A stretch of 64,000 bases of DNA. It comes from Sphagnum compactum. Lineage: Eukaryota; Bryophyta; Sphagnopsida; Sphagnales. How positions within the stretch are numbered: the first letter of the stretch is position 1; each line of letters begins with the position of its first letter. Location: contig OZ234493.1 in assembly GCA_965153455.1 (NCBI GenBank), positions 33,222,213 through 33,286,212 of the forward strand, read 5' to 3'. A model generated the notes under the pieces. It searched no databases. It was not told the origin of the DNA and saw nothing but the letters and a program-made list of their open reading frames with translations. Of this stretch, positions 12,061-21,890 are shown in pieces. The translations under genes were made by a program, and so were the position numbers.

Positions 12061-12629
12061 CCCCTGTTTCCCTCTCTTTCCAACTGTGTCTTGTATAAAC
12101 AAACTCTCAAAGCGTCCTCCTCTCAACAATAATGCCACCCAAAGCAACCACCTTTCTTGCACACAAATACATGTGCATGTGCATCTCTCTCTCTCTCTTT
12201 GTTGGTTTCTTTTCTTTCTTTCTTTCTTGCTTGCTTCTGCGTGTGTCTGTGTTTGTCTGCTGTTGTCACTAGAGAAGGAATGTGTTTTTCTGTGAGTTGT
12301 GTGTGCGTGTGTGTACCTCGTGGAGCTGGAGTTTGGCTTGCATGTGTGAGAGACAGTTCGAGACGCGCAGTGCGAAAGGAGAAAGCCGCAGCAGCAGCAG
12401 AGCAAAGCGGGAGAGAGAAGGACACGCCAGAACACGCCAGAACACGCCAACATAGCCCAACACTCTGGCGTTTGATAGCGTAGAAGGGCGTGGGCCTGGC
12501 GATTGGGGCCTTTTTTTTTTGGCCTGTTTTGCCTTTTTTGGCATTCGGGCAATATTGTGGCGTAATCCAAGCGCAACCGCAGTCCTAGTTATTACTATAA
12601 TTATACCTATGTGTTAATCAGTGATTTTT
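11340..12629 (-). promoter_or_regulatory. 5' leader and promoter region of the GT92 gene, microsatellite-rich
   Basis: Upstream of the GT92 start lie an in-frame open leader without ATG (to about 11564), an (AC)n run near 11787-11807, a (CAGT)n run at about 11933-11960, (CT)n runs near 12029-12062 and 12184-12199, and a short repeat of ACACGCCAGA near 12420-12450. CT/GA-rich tracts are common in plant 5' leaders and promoters. I cannot place a TATA box or a start site with confidence. The open frames here come from repeats. Confidence 0.45.
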
Positions 12630-12915
12630 TTGTGAGCAATTTTCGCCACAAATTTTGTGAATTAAAAAAAAAAGAAAGACAAAATTGGTGACACATTCCC
12701 TTGTTTTTTTTTTGTTATAAAACATTTCACCAAGAAAAGAAAATTTTAAAAGAATTAAAAAATGGCCAAAATTGTCACAATTTGCTACAATTTGCTTGCA
12801 ACATGAAAAAGGTGCTTATAATAATAATATTTTTTACTTTCATATTTTGTATATTGCCAAAAAACTTTGCCTAATTGTGCTTATGGATGATCACCACTTG
12901 GGCAATATCATAAAA
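12630..12915. repeat. Dispersed repeat family 1, copy A (diverged)
   Basis: Its right part ('tactttcatat...gatcaccacttgggcaatatca') matches, with divergence, 18755-18842 and 58920-58998. The left part shares 'ttttcgcca.aaatt' with the copy at 58745. The family is unidentified and non-coding. Confidence 0.45.
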
Positions 12916-13377
12916 TTGGAAAATAAAATAAAATAATAAATCAATATAATGTGATTATGTTAATTACTTCCGAGGATTCATAAAGGTTTTTTTTTTGCTG
13001 GTGATGATGCATTTGTTTGATTGGCTCACACACAAAAAATAAAATTAAAAAAAATGTGATCAAACTTTGAGTAGTCCCAAAATCGATATATATACCATCA
13101 TAGTACTTTGGAAGCTTCAACACTAATTTAAATTATTTATATAGAAATGTTGAAAACTTTTAGTTTAATTTCAATTTTTTTTTTCAAAGGACAAATTCTT
13201 TTGTGAAGGAAAATAGGAAATCTATAGGACTCTTTTTATTTTTCAACATGGAATTCTTCAAATTTAATTAATTATTTGATAAACGTTCCTTGAAGTTGTC
13301 CTTGTCCTCTCATTTCTTGTAGTCTTTAATTTTCAATTTTATATAAATAAATGAAAAAAAAAAACACTTGGCAAGGG

Positions 13378-13380
<3 letters not shown>

Positions 13381-13408
<28 letters not shown>
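13381..13408. repeat. (GA)n microsatellite
   Basis: An uninterrupted dinucleotide run of about 28 bp in gene-free DNA. Confidence 0.95.
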
Positions 13409-13413
<5 letters not shown>

Positions 13414-13439
13414 AAAAGGATTGAAGTCCAAACAAAAGA

Positions 13440-13915
13440 CTATCTTATGTATTTTGCCAAGTGCACTTTACATGTCTCCTAAGTCCACTTTGGTGAATCG
13501 CAAAGTTCACATTGGCATTTGGCTATTTTGTCAAGTCGACTTAGTTGCCAAATTGCGAAGTCCTTTTTGGCAAATCCCCAATGTCCACATTGCTATTTGG
13601 TTATTTTGCCAAGTTGACTTAATTACCAATTTTCCAAGTCCACATTGCTATTCGGCTATTTTGTTTCAAGTCAAATTTAATTACCAATTTTCCAAGTCCA
13701 CATTGTTATTTGGCTATTTTGCCAAGTTGACTCTTAACTACCAATTTTCAAGCATACTTTGCCAAATTGCAAAGTCCACATTGCTTTTTGGCTATTTTTG
13801 CCAAGTCAACATAATTATCAAAATTTTCAAGTCCACTTTTGCCAAATTGCAAAGTCCACATTGCTATTTGGCTATTTTGCCAAGTCGACTTAATTTATCA
13901 ATTTTCCAAAGAACC
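13440..13915. repeat. Minisatellite with fortuitous 216-codon open frame
   Basis: About seven diverged units share 'aagtccacattgctatttgg', 'ctattttgccaagt' and 'ttaattaccaattttc', with a period of roughly 55-65 bp. The + strand is open from 13421 to 14071, but the same repeat is read in different frames in successive units. The open frame is therefore a by-product of a repeat poor in stop codons, not a selected gene. Confidence 0.8.
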
Positions 13916-14144
13916 CAACCCAACAAGGGAATCCAAATAGAAAACTTTGAATATTGTGGACTAGGGTTAGTTTCCACGGTTGACAAAACGAATAATTTTC
14001 AAAAAGGAAAAAAAAAATCACTCCGTTCTTTTAATTTTGAAAATTATGTGACCATTTTTCATGATCTCTAACTATGATATATTGTCATATGAGTAGTGAA
14101 AGTATTCAGAGTGTTGTAGCCTATGTTAATTTGTAATTGATTTA

Positions 14145-14310
14145 GGAAAATTTAAAAATTCACACCTTTTTTGGTTAAATTCACACCCTTCTTTGGTTAT
14201 AAAGTGCGAGCGCTCAGTGGGCAAGGTTTGGCGCCAAAGGACATTCTCTGCATCCTCCGTAAGTAAGGGTGTGAATTTAACCAAAAAAAGGTGTGAATTT
14301 AAAATTTTCC
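14145..14310. mobile_element. MITE, 166 bp, 8-bp target-site duplication TTGATTTA
   Basis: Terminal inverted repeats of about 45 bp begin GGAAAATTTAAAAATTCAC on the left; their near-complement ends the element on the right. The element is flanked on both sides by TTGATTTA (14137-14144 and 14311-14318). An 8-bp duplication fits the hAT superfamily, though the terminal bases are not a hAT sequence that I recognise. The 70-bp centre is more GC-rich and holds two perfect palindromes, GAGCGCTC and TTTGGCGCCAAA. There is no coding capacity. Confidence 0.85.
14227..14238. promoter_or_regulatory. Palindromic E2F-like site inside the MITE
   Basis: TTTGGCGCCAAA is a perfect 12-bp palindrome and contains the E2F consensus (TTTSSCGC) on both strands. 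It lies in the non-repeated centre of the MITE. Binding is inferred from the motif alone, and no gene lies within several kilobases. Confidence 0.5.
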
Positions 14311-14443
14311 TTGATTTAAAACATATCTCAACTTCATGTTTTCACACAAAAATTTCATTTCACTATTTTTCAGGATTTCTTTAAATGATGAATCTGACCT
14401 TAGGATAAGGTAATCATCCTCATCCCTTGCTTTTAAAATGGTA

Positions 14444-14480
14444 CTAGTTTGAACCCCGTGCCTAATGCACAGGTGTGTTA
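14444..14480 (-). mobile_element. Second Helitron-like 3' terminus
   Basis: On the minus strand a 7-bp stem (CCTGTGC / GCACGGG, one G-T pair, loop ATTAG) is followed by GTTCAAA, then CTAG at 14447-14444 and a flanking T. The layout is the same as at 7802. I did not find a matching TC start to the right, so this is a terminus only, and the body may be decayed. Confidence 0.4.
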
Positions 14481-17400
14481 TTTCAACAATGTTTGATTCA
14501 TGTTTTAGTGTTTTTTTAAAACTTTTATCTTTTATATTTTTATGTGTTTTCTGTTTTTATTATTATTTTGTATAATAAAAATAAAGTGTTTCTTTCTCAC
14601 TTTTGTATTTTTGTTTATTTGAATGCAAGTTTGACGTTTGGAGAAAGAAGACACACCTCATTCTTTTTCAAGTAGGGTTTTTTTTTCATTATTATAAGTT
14701 TTATTTTTTCTTATTTTCTACTCTTTATTTGGTTTCTTCTTTTTTGTAATTTTTTTTCTTTTAAAATGATTTTACTGCATTTCCCTTTCCTTGTTTCATT
14801 TGTTTCCATTCCTTTTTTATAGGAATTTATGTAATGTACAGTAAAGTAAAGATTGAGTTGTTGATTCTGAACTGATGGGGGAGTTGAGGTGCTCCTGCAG
14901 CACTTGTGCTTTCTACTTATTTAAGTGATAGAATTGCTGACTTGATAAAACTTCTGAACTTGTGTTCAGGTTCTCAGCCAGCACTTATTAATAATACATT
15001 GGAACCCTTGCCTTCCTGACCGAGGAAGCCTCGGAGCCATCCATATTTGACCCAGCAAATGTTCGTTCGTGTTAACATTATTATTTGAAGGACATCTTCT
15101 TCTTCACCAATGCTCAGTATGTGACCCTCTAAACATGTCTCTCCTCACATCCAAGTTTTAGTTACTAAACTTCTTTCCAACCCCCCACCCATAAAACTGA
15201 AACTGGGACTGCAACTAGGCAGCAGGAGACTACTACTACTACTACCCTAGTAGTACCTTGGCCACTTCAACACATGTCTGTTGAATAATTAATTAATTAA
15301 TTAATTTTTTGAAATTTTCATTTCAACACATGGAATATATTCCTAAATATTCATTCACCATTTTTTTCTTCACAATATATTTTTTGATTTGGAAGAAAAT
15401 AGTTTTTGAAAATTTCAACATTTCTGAAAATAGTATATAATAATTAGTGTGTCGAATTGGCCAAGGTACCAATCAAGGTAATAGCAACACACTTTGAGCA
15501 CTTCGACCAATCAGAAATAGGGAGCAATCAATAACTCTGTGTATTTTTTTAATTTTTTCCCCTTTGTGTTTGGAAGGTGATTTTTCTTTTTTCTTTTTTG
15601 ACACAAATGGACAAAATCCATTGCAAAACTAATTTTTTTTAAAAATTACCCCCCCCCCCCTCCCCATCATCAGCTGGGCCCCCCTAATAGTAAAATATTT
15701 TTTTGACCCACTATGGCAGTCTTGTAATCAATGAATGAATGCATGTCAAATTTTCCCTGGCACAACCCCCTCTCACTCCCTTTGCTTGCCCTGCCAAATT
15801 CTAACACTGAACTCTGGTCATAACCAGCCCTGCACTTGTGCAGAGTTAATTGTTCTGGGGAGGTCAGATGTTCCAAGTACTACAAGTGATTAAATAAAAG
15901 ATGAAAAAAATATAGGCTAGATGGTGCAATATTATCATGGTTTTTTTATTAAAAAATTTAATAATAAATTTATTTTATAAATAAAATTTATGGCTTCCAG
16001 AACTGAATTGTTTTTCTTGAGTTTGTGAAATGACTTTATATGGTTTAACAAAAATTCCTTTTTATATATGCAAGTATAATAGCTCTTTGTCACATTAGGG
16101 TTTTGGTCATTTGTTCATTTATTGTGCCACTTCTGAAGAGCTCCAACCCCCTTCTAGAGTAGTCCAACCCTCCTCTTGTCCAGTTATTATTATTAGCATA
16201 ACACTTTGCTTTTTATGTGAATTGCAAGATTGCCATTTTCAGGATTGTTGTTTGCAAGTTTGATGAGATGGGATTGCTTCCCATACTCTTAAAACTAACT
16301 AGGAGGAATTGATGTGAACATGCAAAACTTTTATTTCAAGGAAGGAGGGGGGTTGAGGGCAAAACCAAAGAAAGGAAGAAAGGAACATGGTTCATAATCT
16401 AACACATGTAAGTAAGTGGATAATTCTTCATGATCACGATCAAAATTAAGAGACGTCCTTGAGCTACCTACAATGAATAAGATGAATCAAATTATCTTAG
16501 ATGGTAATGGGCAAAGGATTTGTGAGTAGGGGAAATTGAGAGGTAGTCGATCTCGTTAATAATTCTCAACTTAAGATTGTGGAAGGTTGCAATGTTTGAA
16601 GCATGATTAAAATCTTTTGTTTAAAATAGGTGGTGAGGATTGAGAGTGGGGAATGTTCTAGGCTTTTCATTCGTCACACATTATTGACGCAAACTTGGAA
16701 GAAAACATAAACTTGTTTATGTAAATAGTCAAAGATTTATTTACTACGGGGAAGAATTGATCTTTTGAGTGGCAATTTTGATTTTTTTTTAAATTTTTTT
16801 TTGGGTGTTGTTTATGATGTTGCAAAGTCATTTGTAGAAAATATTTTGGTGAGAAAATTTTCACGAATGGGAATGGGATCAATAATGACAATGTCTACAA
16901 GTGTTCTTGACCCCATCTTTAGAAAAACCAACATTCACATGATGTTTGAATGTTTAAAGCATAGAAAAAAGAAGAACAAGTAATTGTTTTTGAATCATGT
17001 GATATTTTATCTCTTTTTGAATGGATGCAAAGACATTATGGATGGCATCATATTGATGGATACCCAAGGGATCAATGGGATAAGTGCAAATAGAACAAAG
17101 GAGGCTTTTGATCAAAGGATAGGGTAATCCAAATTGAATTCAGAAGACAATCGAAAATATTGTTGATGATAGGCAAAATGTGGACACCAATGGCCAAGAT
17201 ATGAGCTAAGTGCTTGAACCCGAGCTTAAGCATGAAAGGATGTAAGCTCAATGGACATCAAATGTTCCATTAAAACGATGTTAAAAAAGGTATGTTGGTG
17301 ACATTGAATCTTAAAACTATTCAATTTGTTTGCCGATGAAATGTTCAAAGGAAGAAATACACCCATGGACCATTGGGGGCAACAAATCCCAAGTTATCTT

Positions 17401-18589
17401 CAATTGTTGTTGGAAAAAGTGAGTGCCAAAGTCCATGTGAACCAAAGTTTCCAACGAAAAAAGGATGATGGTTAAGTAAAAACTTAGAGGACAAAGATGT
17501 AGCAACTAAAGCCCAACTCCTTAAGAATGTGAGAAGGGCCATTGCAAAAATGGAAATGAAATCGATGCCCCCTAAATAAATATGAAAAGACGTTTGACAA
17601 CGAACCAAGTTTCTTTCATTAAAAAGATCTTAGATTTATAAAACATAGGTCAAAGGACATAAAAAAAAGTTTAATTTTTTTGAAATAGATAGGTGCATCA
17701 AAGACAATATGATGGGTGTTGCAAAAAAAACATTGAATTAGAATTCCAAACGCTACTTAAACATCAACCATCTTAAGTTGTAAATCCACATGCTTGAGAT
17801 CTTTCAATAAAAAATCTTAAATGAAATAAGAAATGAATGTGGTGGATCCCATAGAAATACTAAAAACTTAGAGACCATTGAAAAAGGTGCTAAACAAAGC
17901 TAACGGGGGCAATCGTTGGGTAAGCCTAATGAGGACCAAGTAGCACATTTGTGAGTTTGAACTAAAAGGTTATCACATTAAGCTCTAAGGTTAGGTATTT
18001 GAAAATTTTGTATATTATTGAAGGAGGACTTATAATGTGTTGACAATGTTTATTATGTTTGAAAAATACCTTATATCTACGAATGTCTTTCCTTGAAAAA
18101 AGGATGAATATTATGCCTACTCCTTAAAGGTGGGCGGAATCTTATGGCTACTTGTAAGAAGAACCCTATCTAGGCCTTTCGATCTACTTATGCTTAGGTT
18201 CATTTTATAATGGGTAAAACCTAGTGGTGATGAGGGACATTCCAAAATGTAAGGCCTAGGACCCAATGGCATTTTGGGAATGGCCCCACCATCAAGCTTT
18301 TAATTTACCATTAAACATAAATTTTATGTTTTATATGATTTTTTTTGTAAATAGGAATCTATACTAGTTAGCTCTAGTGCAACTTGAAAAACCCCATTGG
18401 GGTTAAATGAACAAATACAATACAAGGTGGCACAAGGCCAAGGAAGGGCGAAGCTCACAAACCGGTGAAAACTAACTAAAGGCCTATAGAAAAAAACATC
18501 CCTAAGAATTGGGGGAACCATTAAAGGTCTTGGAGAAACATGTCCTCAACTCATCCTTGGAGGGGGGGGAGAGAGGGACAATGTTTCTT
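14481..18589. other. Intergenic DNA, nothing recognised
   Basis: About 4 kb of AT-rich sequence. It contains a (TAC)n run near 15229-15243, a TTAA repeat near 15287-15306 and a poly-C run near 15650-15660. I tried the short frames on both strands and recognised no family. Confidence 0.5.
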
Positions 18590-18845
18590 TTATTGGCGAA
18601 TCTTTTTAGAAATTTGACCTAAAAAATATGATTTTGAGCTATGCAAAGGGTTTTTCATGAAAACAATGACTCAAATTTGCCAGATTTTTATAATAAGTTC
18701 TAGTAGGTAGCCAAGAATATTGAAGGATTTTTTTATTTTTTTTTGTTTTCCTACTTTCATATCTAGTATGTAGCCAAATTTGGTTAAATTACTTTGTGAA
18801 CGATCACCACTTTGGCTACATCACACAATCCTTAAAAGAAACTCT
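18590..18845. repeat. Dispersed repeat family 1, copy B
   Basis: Matches 58745-59000 along its length, including 'aaatttgccagattt', 'ctactttcatat', 'gatcaccactttggctac' and 'atcacacaatccttaaaa'. It matches 12630-12915 more weakly. No terminal repeats or duplication were identified. Confidence 0.6.
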
Positions 18846-19109
18846 GGAGAAGGGTGGGCTTGGTGGACAGGATTAGTGGACATGGGGAGCATTGTCCGTG
18901 GACTAGCCAGGTAAACCCCCTTGGTTAGCTCTAGTTGTAATTTAATTGCATGGTGGTTATGGTCAATCATTGAACTCTCTTGCAATTAAACTACTACAAT
19001 GAACAAATGTTCTTCAGAGAAAATAACAAGTTTTTGTTTTCCTAATACCTCTTATGAGGTGCTTTCAAAGGTGTGTGCCTTGGAGGTTGGGGGCATTTCA
19101 AACCTTGGT

Positions 19110-19375
19110 TCTTGAAACCATTGGCTATTGGCTATTGACCTATGGCTATTGGTTATTGGCCATTGGTTAAACTCCTACTAGCTATGGCTATTGATTATTG
19201 ACCATTGCCTAAACTTTTACTAGTTATGGCTATTGATTATTGACCATTGGCTAGTGGCTATTGACCACAACTAATGGTTACTGCCTATGGTTGTTAGGTA
19301 TTGACCATTGGTTATTACATGTTGGCTATTGCTCGTTGGCTACTAACGTTGGAAATTGGCTATTGGTCAAGCTAG
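19110..19375. repeat. Degenerate simple repeat of 'ggctattg/ccattgg'
   Basis: The octamer-like phrases TTGGCTAT, TTGACCAT and TATGGCTAT recur more than twenty times in about 250 bp immediately upstream of the dead Harbinger gene. It is non-coding. Confidence 0.8.
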
Positions 19376-19558
19376 GGTTTAGAATGGGTAACATGGATGC
19401 AAATGAACGATCAATCCATGCTTAGAAAGCTAGTTCTAGGGTTTTGTCTAAATTGGGTGAAATGTAAAATTCATCCATGTAGCCTAGGATTTTCACATGG
19501 GCTATATAAGGAGGGGTTTTTTCCAAAAAAATTTCTCCATTTTCATTTGAGACTAAAG

Positions 19559-21370
19559 ATGTCTTCCTCAAGTGACAATCATGTTTCCTCTTCTAGCGAT
19601 CATTCATCTTCTAATACCGATCATTTCACCTCTACCTCAAGTGATGAGCAAACATTGGAGAATATGGATGAAAATGATATGGTTATTTTCCATTGCATGG
19701 CGATTGCTTGTGACTCCCACAATTTTTTCACATCACATGAGATTGAAAAGGGGGTGGGGCAATCCATGGATGCAAGAGTTGGCGTTTGAGACATTTTGAC
19801 TACAATGCGAGGCACACCACATCTTTTCAAATCCTTGACCAACTTCACATTGGTGGAATTTGATGAATTGGCAACTCTAGCGGTCCCAACAATCTTGGCC
19901 CATGCACAATTTACAGGTGAAGTTCTAATCTCATCTTTAAGGTTTGATTTTTTTAATTAAGAAAAGCTCTTCATTTAGCCTTTAGGGTTAGAAGCTTTTA
20001 AGGTCTGTTTTTAGGGTTAGGGTTTAAGGTTAGAGTTTGATTTTTTATTATGTGACAAATTGTTCATTAAGGTTTTGGGTTTAGGGGTACTTAGGGTCTT
20101 TTTTAGGGTTAAGGTTTAGGTTTAATGTGATATTCATTGGGAAATTGCTCATTAAGGTTTTGAGTCTAAGAGTTTTTACGGTCTGTTTTTAGGGTTATAG
20201 GGTTTAGGGTTAGGGTCTAATTTTTTGTTATGGGGCAAATTGTTTGTTAAGGTTTTGAGTCTAGGGGTTTTTTATGTATGTGTGTAGGGTTAGGGTTTAA
20301 GATTAGAATCTGATTTTTTAATTGGTGGCAAATTGTTCATTAGGGGTTTGAGTTTAAGGGTTTCCAAGGTCTATTTTTAGGGTTAAGGTCTGATTTTTTA
20401 GTTGGTGGTAAATTGTTCATTAGGGTTTTGAGTATAAAGGTTTATAGGGTTTGTTTTTAGGGTTAAGGTTTAGGGTTAAGGTCTGATTTTTTAGTTGGTG
20501 GTAAATTTTTCATTAGGGTTTTGAGTCAAGGGGTTTTAGGTTATTTTTTAGGGTTAGTGTCTGATGTGTTATTTGTTGGCAAATTGTTCATTAAGGTTTT
20601 GATTTTTGGGGTTTTTAGGGTCTACTTTGAAGGTTATGGTTAGGGATTTCAAGTCTAATTTTTTTTGTCTTGCACGAAACCAGGTGAGGTACTAGTTGTA
20701 TCAGGTAAACCATCCACTTGAACAATGTCTCCTTAATTTCATTCTCTACATGAAGCATGACAACATCACTAAGTATCACACATTCATGTGGAATTGGTCT
20801 AAATTTGCATTGTGTGATGATGCATTGTTCATTTCATCATGCATCAACAATGCACTTGGTAATGAAATCTAGTGGCCCACAGTTGAAGAGAGGGTGTCCT
20901 TGGATACACATTTGTGGGAGTTTCCCGGTTGTATTGGGTTCATTGATGACACTTTGATTGATATTTGCAAGCCATGGCAGAATGAGGCACATCACATATG
21001 GTTTAATGGGCGAAAAAATAAAATGCAATGAACAACACGATCATTGTGGACCATCATAGGTTGTTCATCTATGTAGACCCAAGCTACCCGTGCTCTTATC
21101 ATGATGTGAACATTTTATGACACTCAATTGTGTACCAAGATTGGCATAAATATTTCACCCATGGGGATGAGTACTTTACATACCTACTAAGAGATTCAAG
21201 CTATATGGGTGAAGAAATGTTTATTATGCGAAGGATAGGGCGACAAGAATTTGCACTAGATGCTAACCATGATGTAGTGCGAACATATAACAAAATGCAT
21301 GCATGGTTTAGAATGCAAGTGGAAGGGGGATTGGTGGGGTAAAGAGAAAATGGATATGCTTCATGAAGAG
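19559..21370 (+). pseudogene. Decayed PIF/Harbinger (HARBI1-type) transposase
   Basis: The left part begins at an ATG (19559) followed by a serine-rich stretch and, after a stop, GTPHLFKSLTNFTLVEFDEL and VPTILAHAQFTGE, the N-terminal segment of plant Harbinger nucleases. The right part, from about 20700, reads LLNFILYMKHDNITKYHTF, FMWNWSKFALCDDALFISSC, FPGCIGFIDDTLIDICKPW, EAHHIWFNGRKN, then HGDEYFTYLLRDSSYMGEEM and NKMHAWFRMQVEGG. The first catalytic Asp region (GFIDDT) and the second (HDVNI) are visible; the usual third acidic region (VEW..G) is degraded to VEGG. In-frame stops and frameshifts make it dead. A telomere-like minisatellite (19935-20650) separates the two halves and may occupy a former intron. 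Terminal repeats were not found. Confidence 0.8.
19935..20650. repeat. Telomere-like minisatellite inside the Harbinger pseudogene
   Basis: About eight diverged units of roughly 75-100 bp, each carrying 'ttagggttagggttta', 'ggtctgatttttt', 'caaattgttcattaaggtttt' and 'gagtctaggggttt'. The TTTAGGG-like words are interrupted and do not form a true telomeric array. The block lies between the two conserved halves of the dead transposase. Confidence 0.85.
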
Positions 21371-21544
21371 GTTTGATTCCACATAGTCTAAGTTTACACA
21401 TTTGTTTCAAGTTGTTGTTATCTTCATTAATTTCCTACAAAGGAGGCATATGGACCTCACATATGATGTTGTTGTTAACATAAGTTATCCGTAATTTCTT
21501 AATTATGGCAGTATGAGAGAAACAACAAAAATTTTCAACATTCA

Positions 21545-21890
21545 AAAGTAAGAGCAAAAACCCTTAACCTCTTTAAGAGCAAAAACTTTCAACCTCTTTA
21601 AGAGCAAAGACAATAACCTTCAACCTCCAAGAGCAAAAACAAAAACCTTCAACCTTTTTAAAAATAAGAACAATAACCTTCAACCTCCAAGAGCAAAAAC
21701 AACTTCAACCTTTTTAAGAACGAGAACAATAACTTTTAACCTCCAAGAGAAAAAACAAAAGCCTTCAACCTCTTTAAGAGCAAGAATAAGAATCTTCAAT
21801 CTCCAAGAGCAAAAACAAAAACCTTCAACCTCTTTAAGAATAAAAACAAGAACTTTCAACCCTTAAGAGAAAAAACAAAAGCCTTCAATC
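21545..21890. repeat. Minisatellite of 'agagcaaaaacaaaaaccttcaacctc'
   Basis: About ten diverged units of roughly 30-37 bp alternate 'ttcaacctctttaagagcaa' and 'ttcaacctccaagagc'. It lies directly 3' of the Harbinger remnant and is non-coding. Confidence 0.85.

Noticed and set aside
11995-12576. Several open frames on both strands around the CT/GT repeats
   Set aside because: They are made of microsatellite-encoded Ser-Leu or Glu-Arg runs upstream of the GT92 gene.
13421-14071. 216-codon open frame on the + strand
   Set aside because: It runs through a minisatellite whose units are read in different frames, so the peptide has no consistent repeat and no known domain.
19935-20650. True interstitial telomere array
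   Set aside because: The TTTAGGG-like words are imperfect and embedded in longer units; it is a minisatellite.
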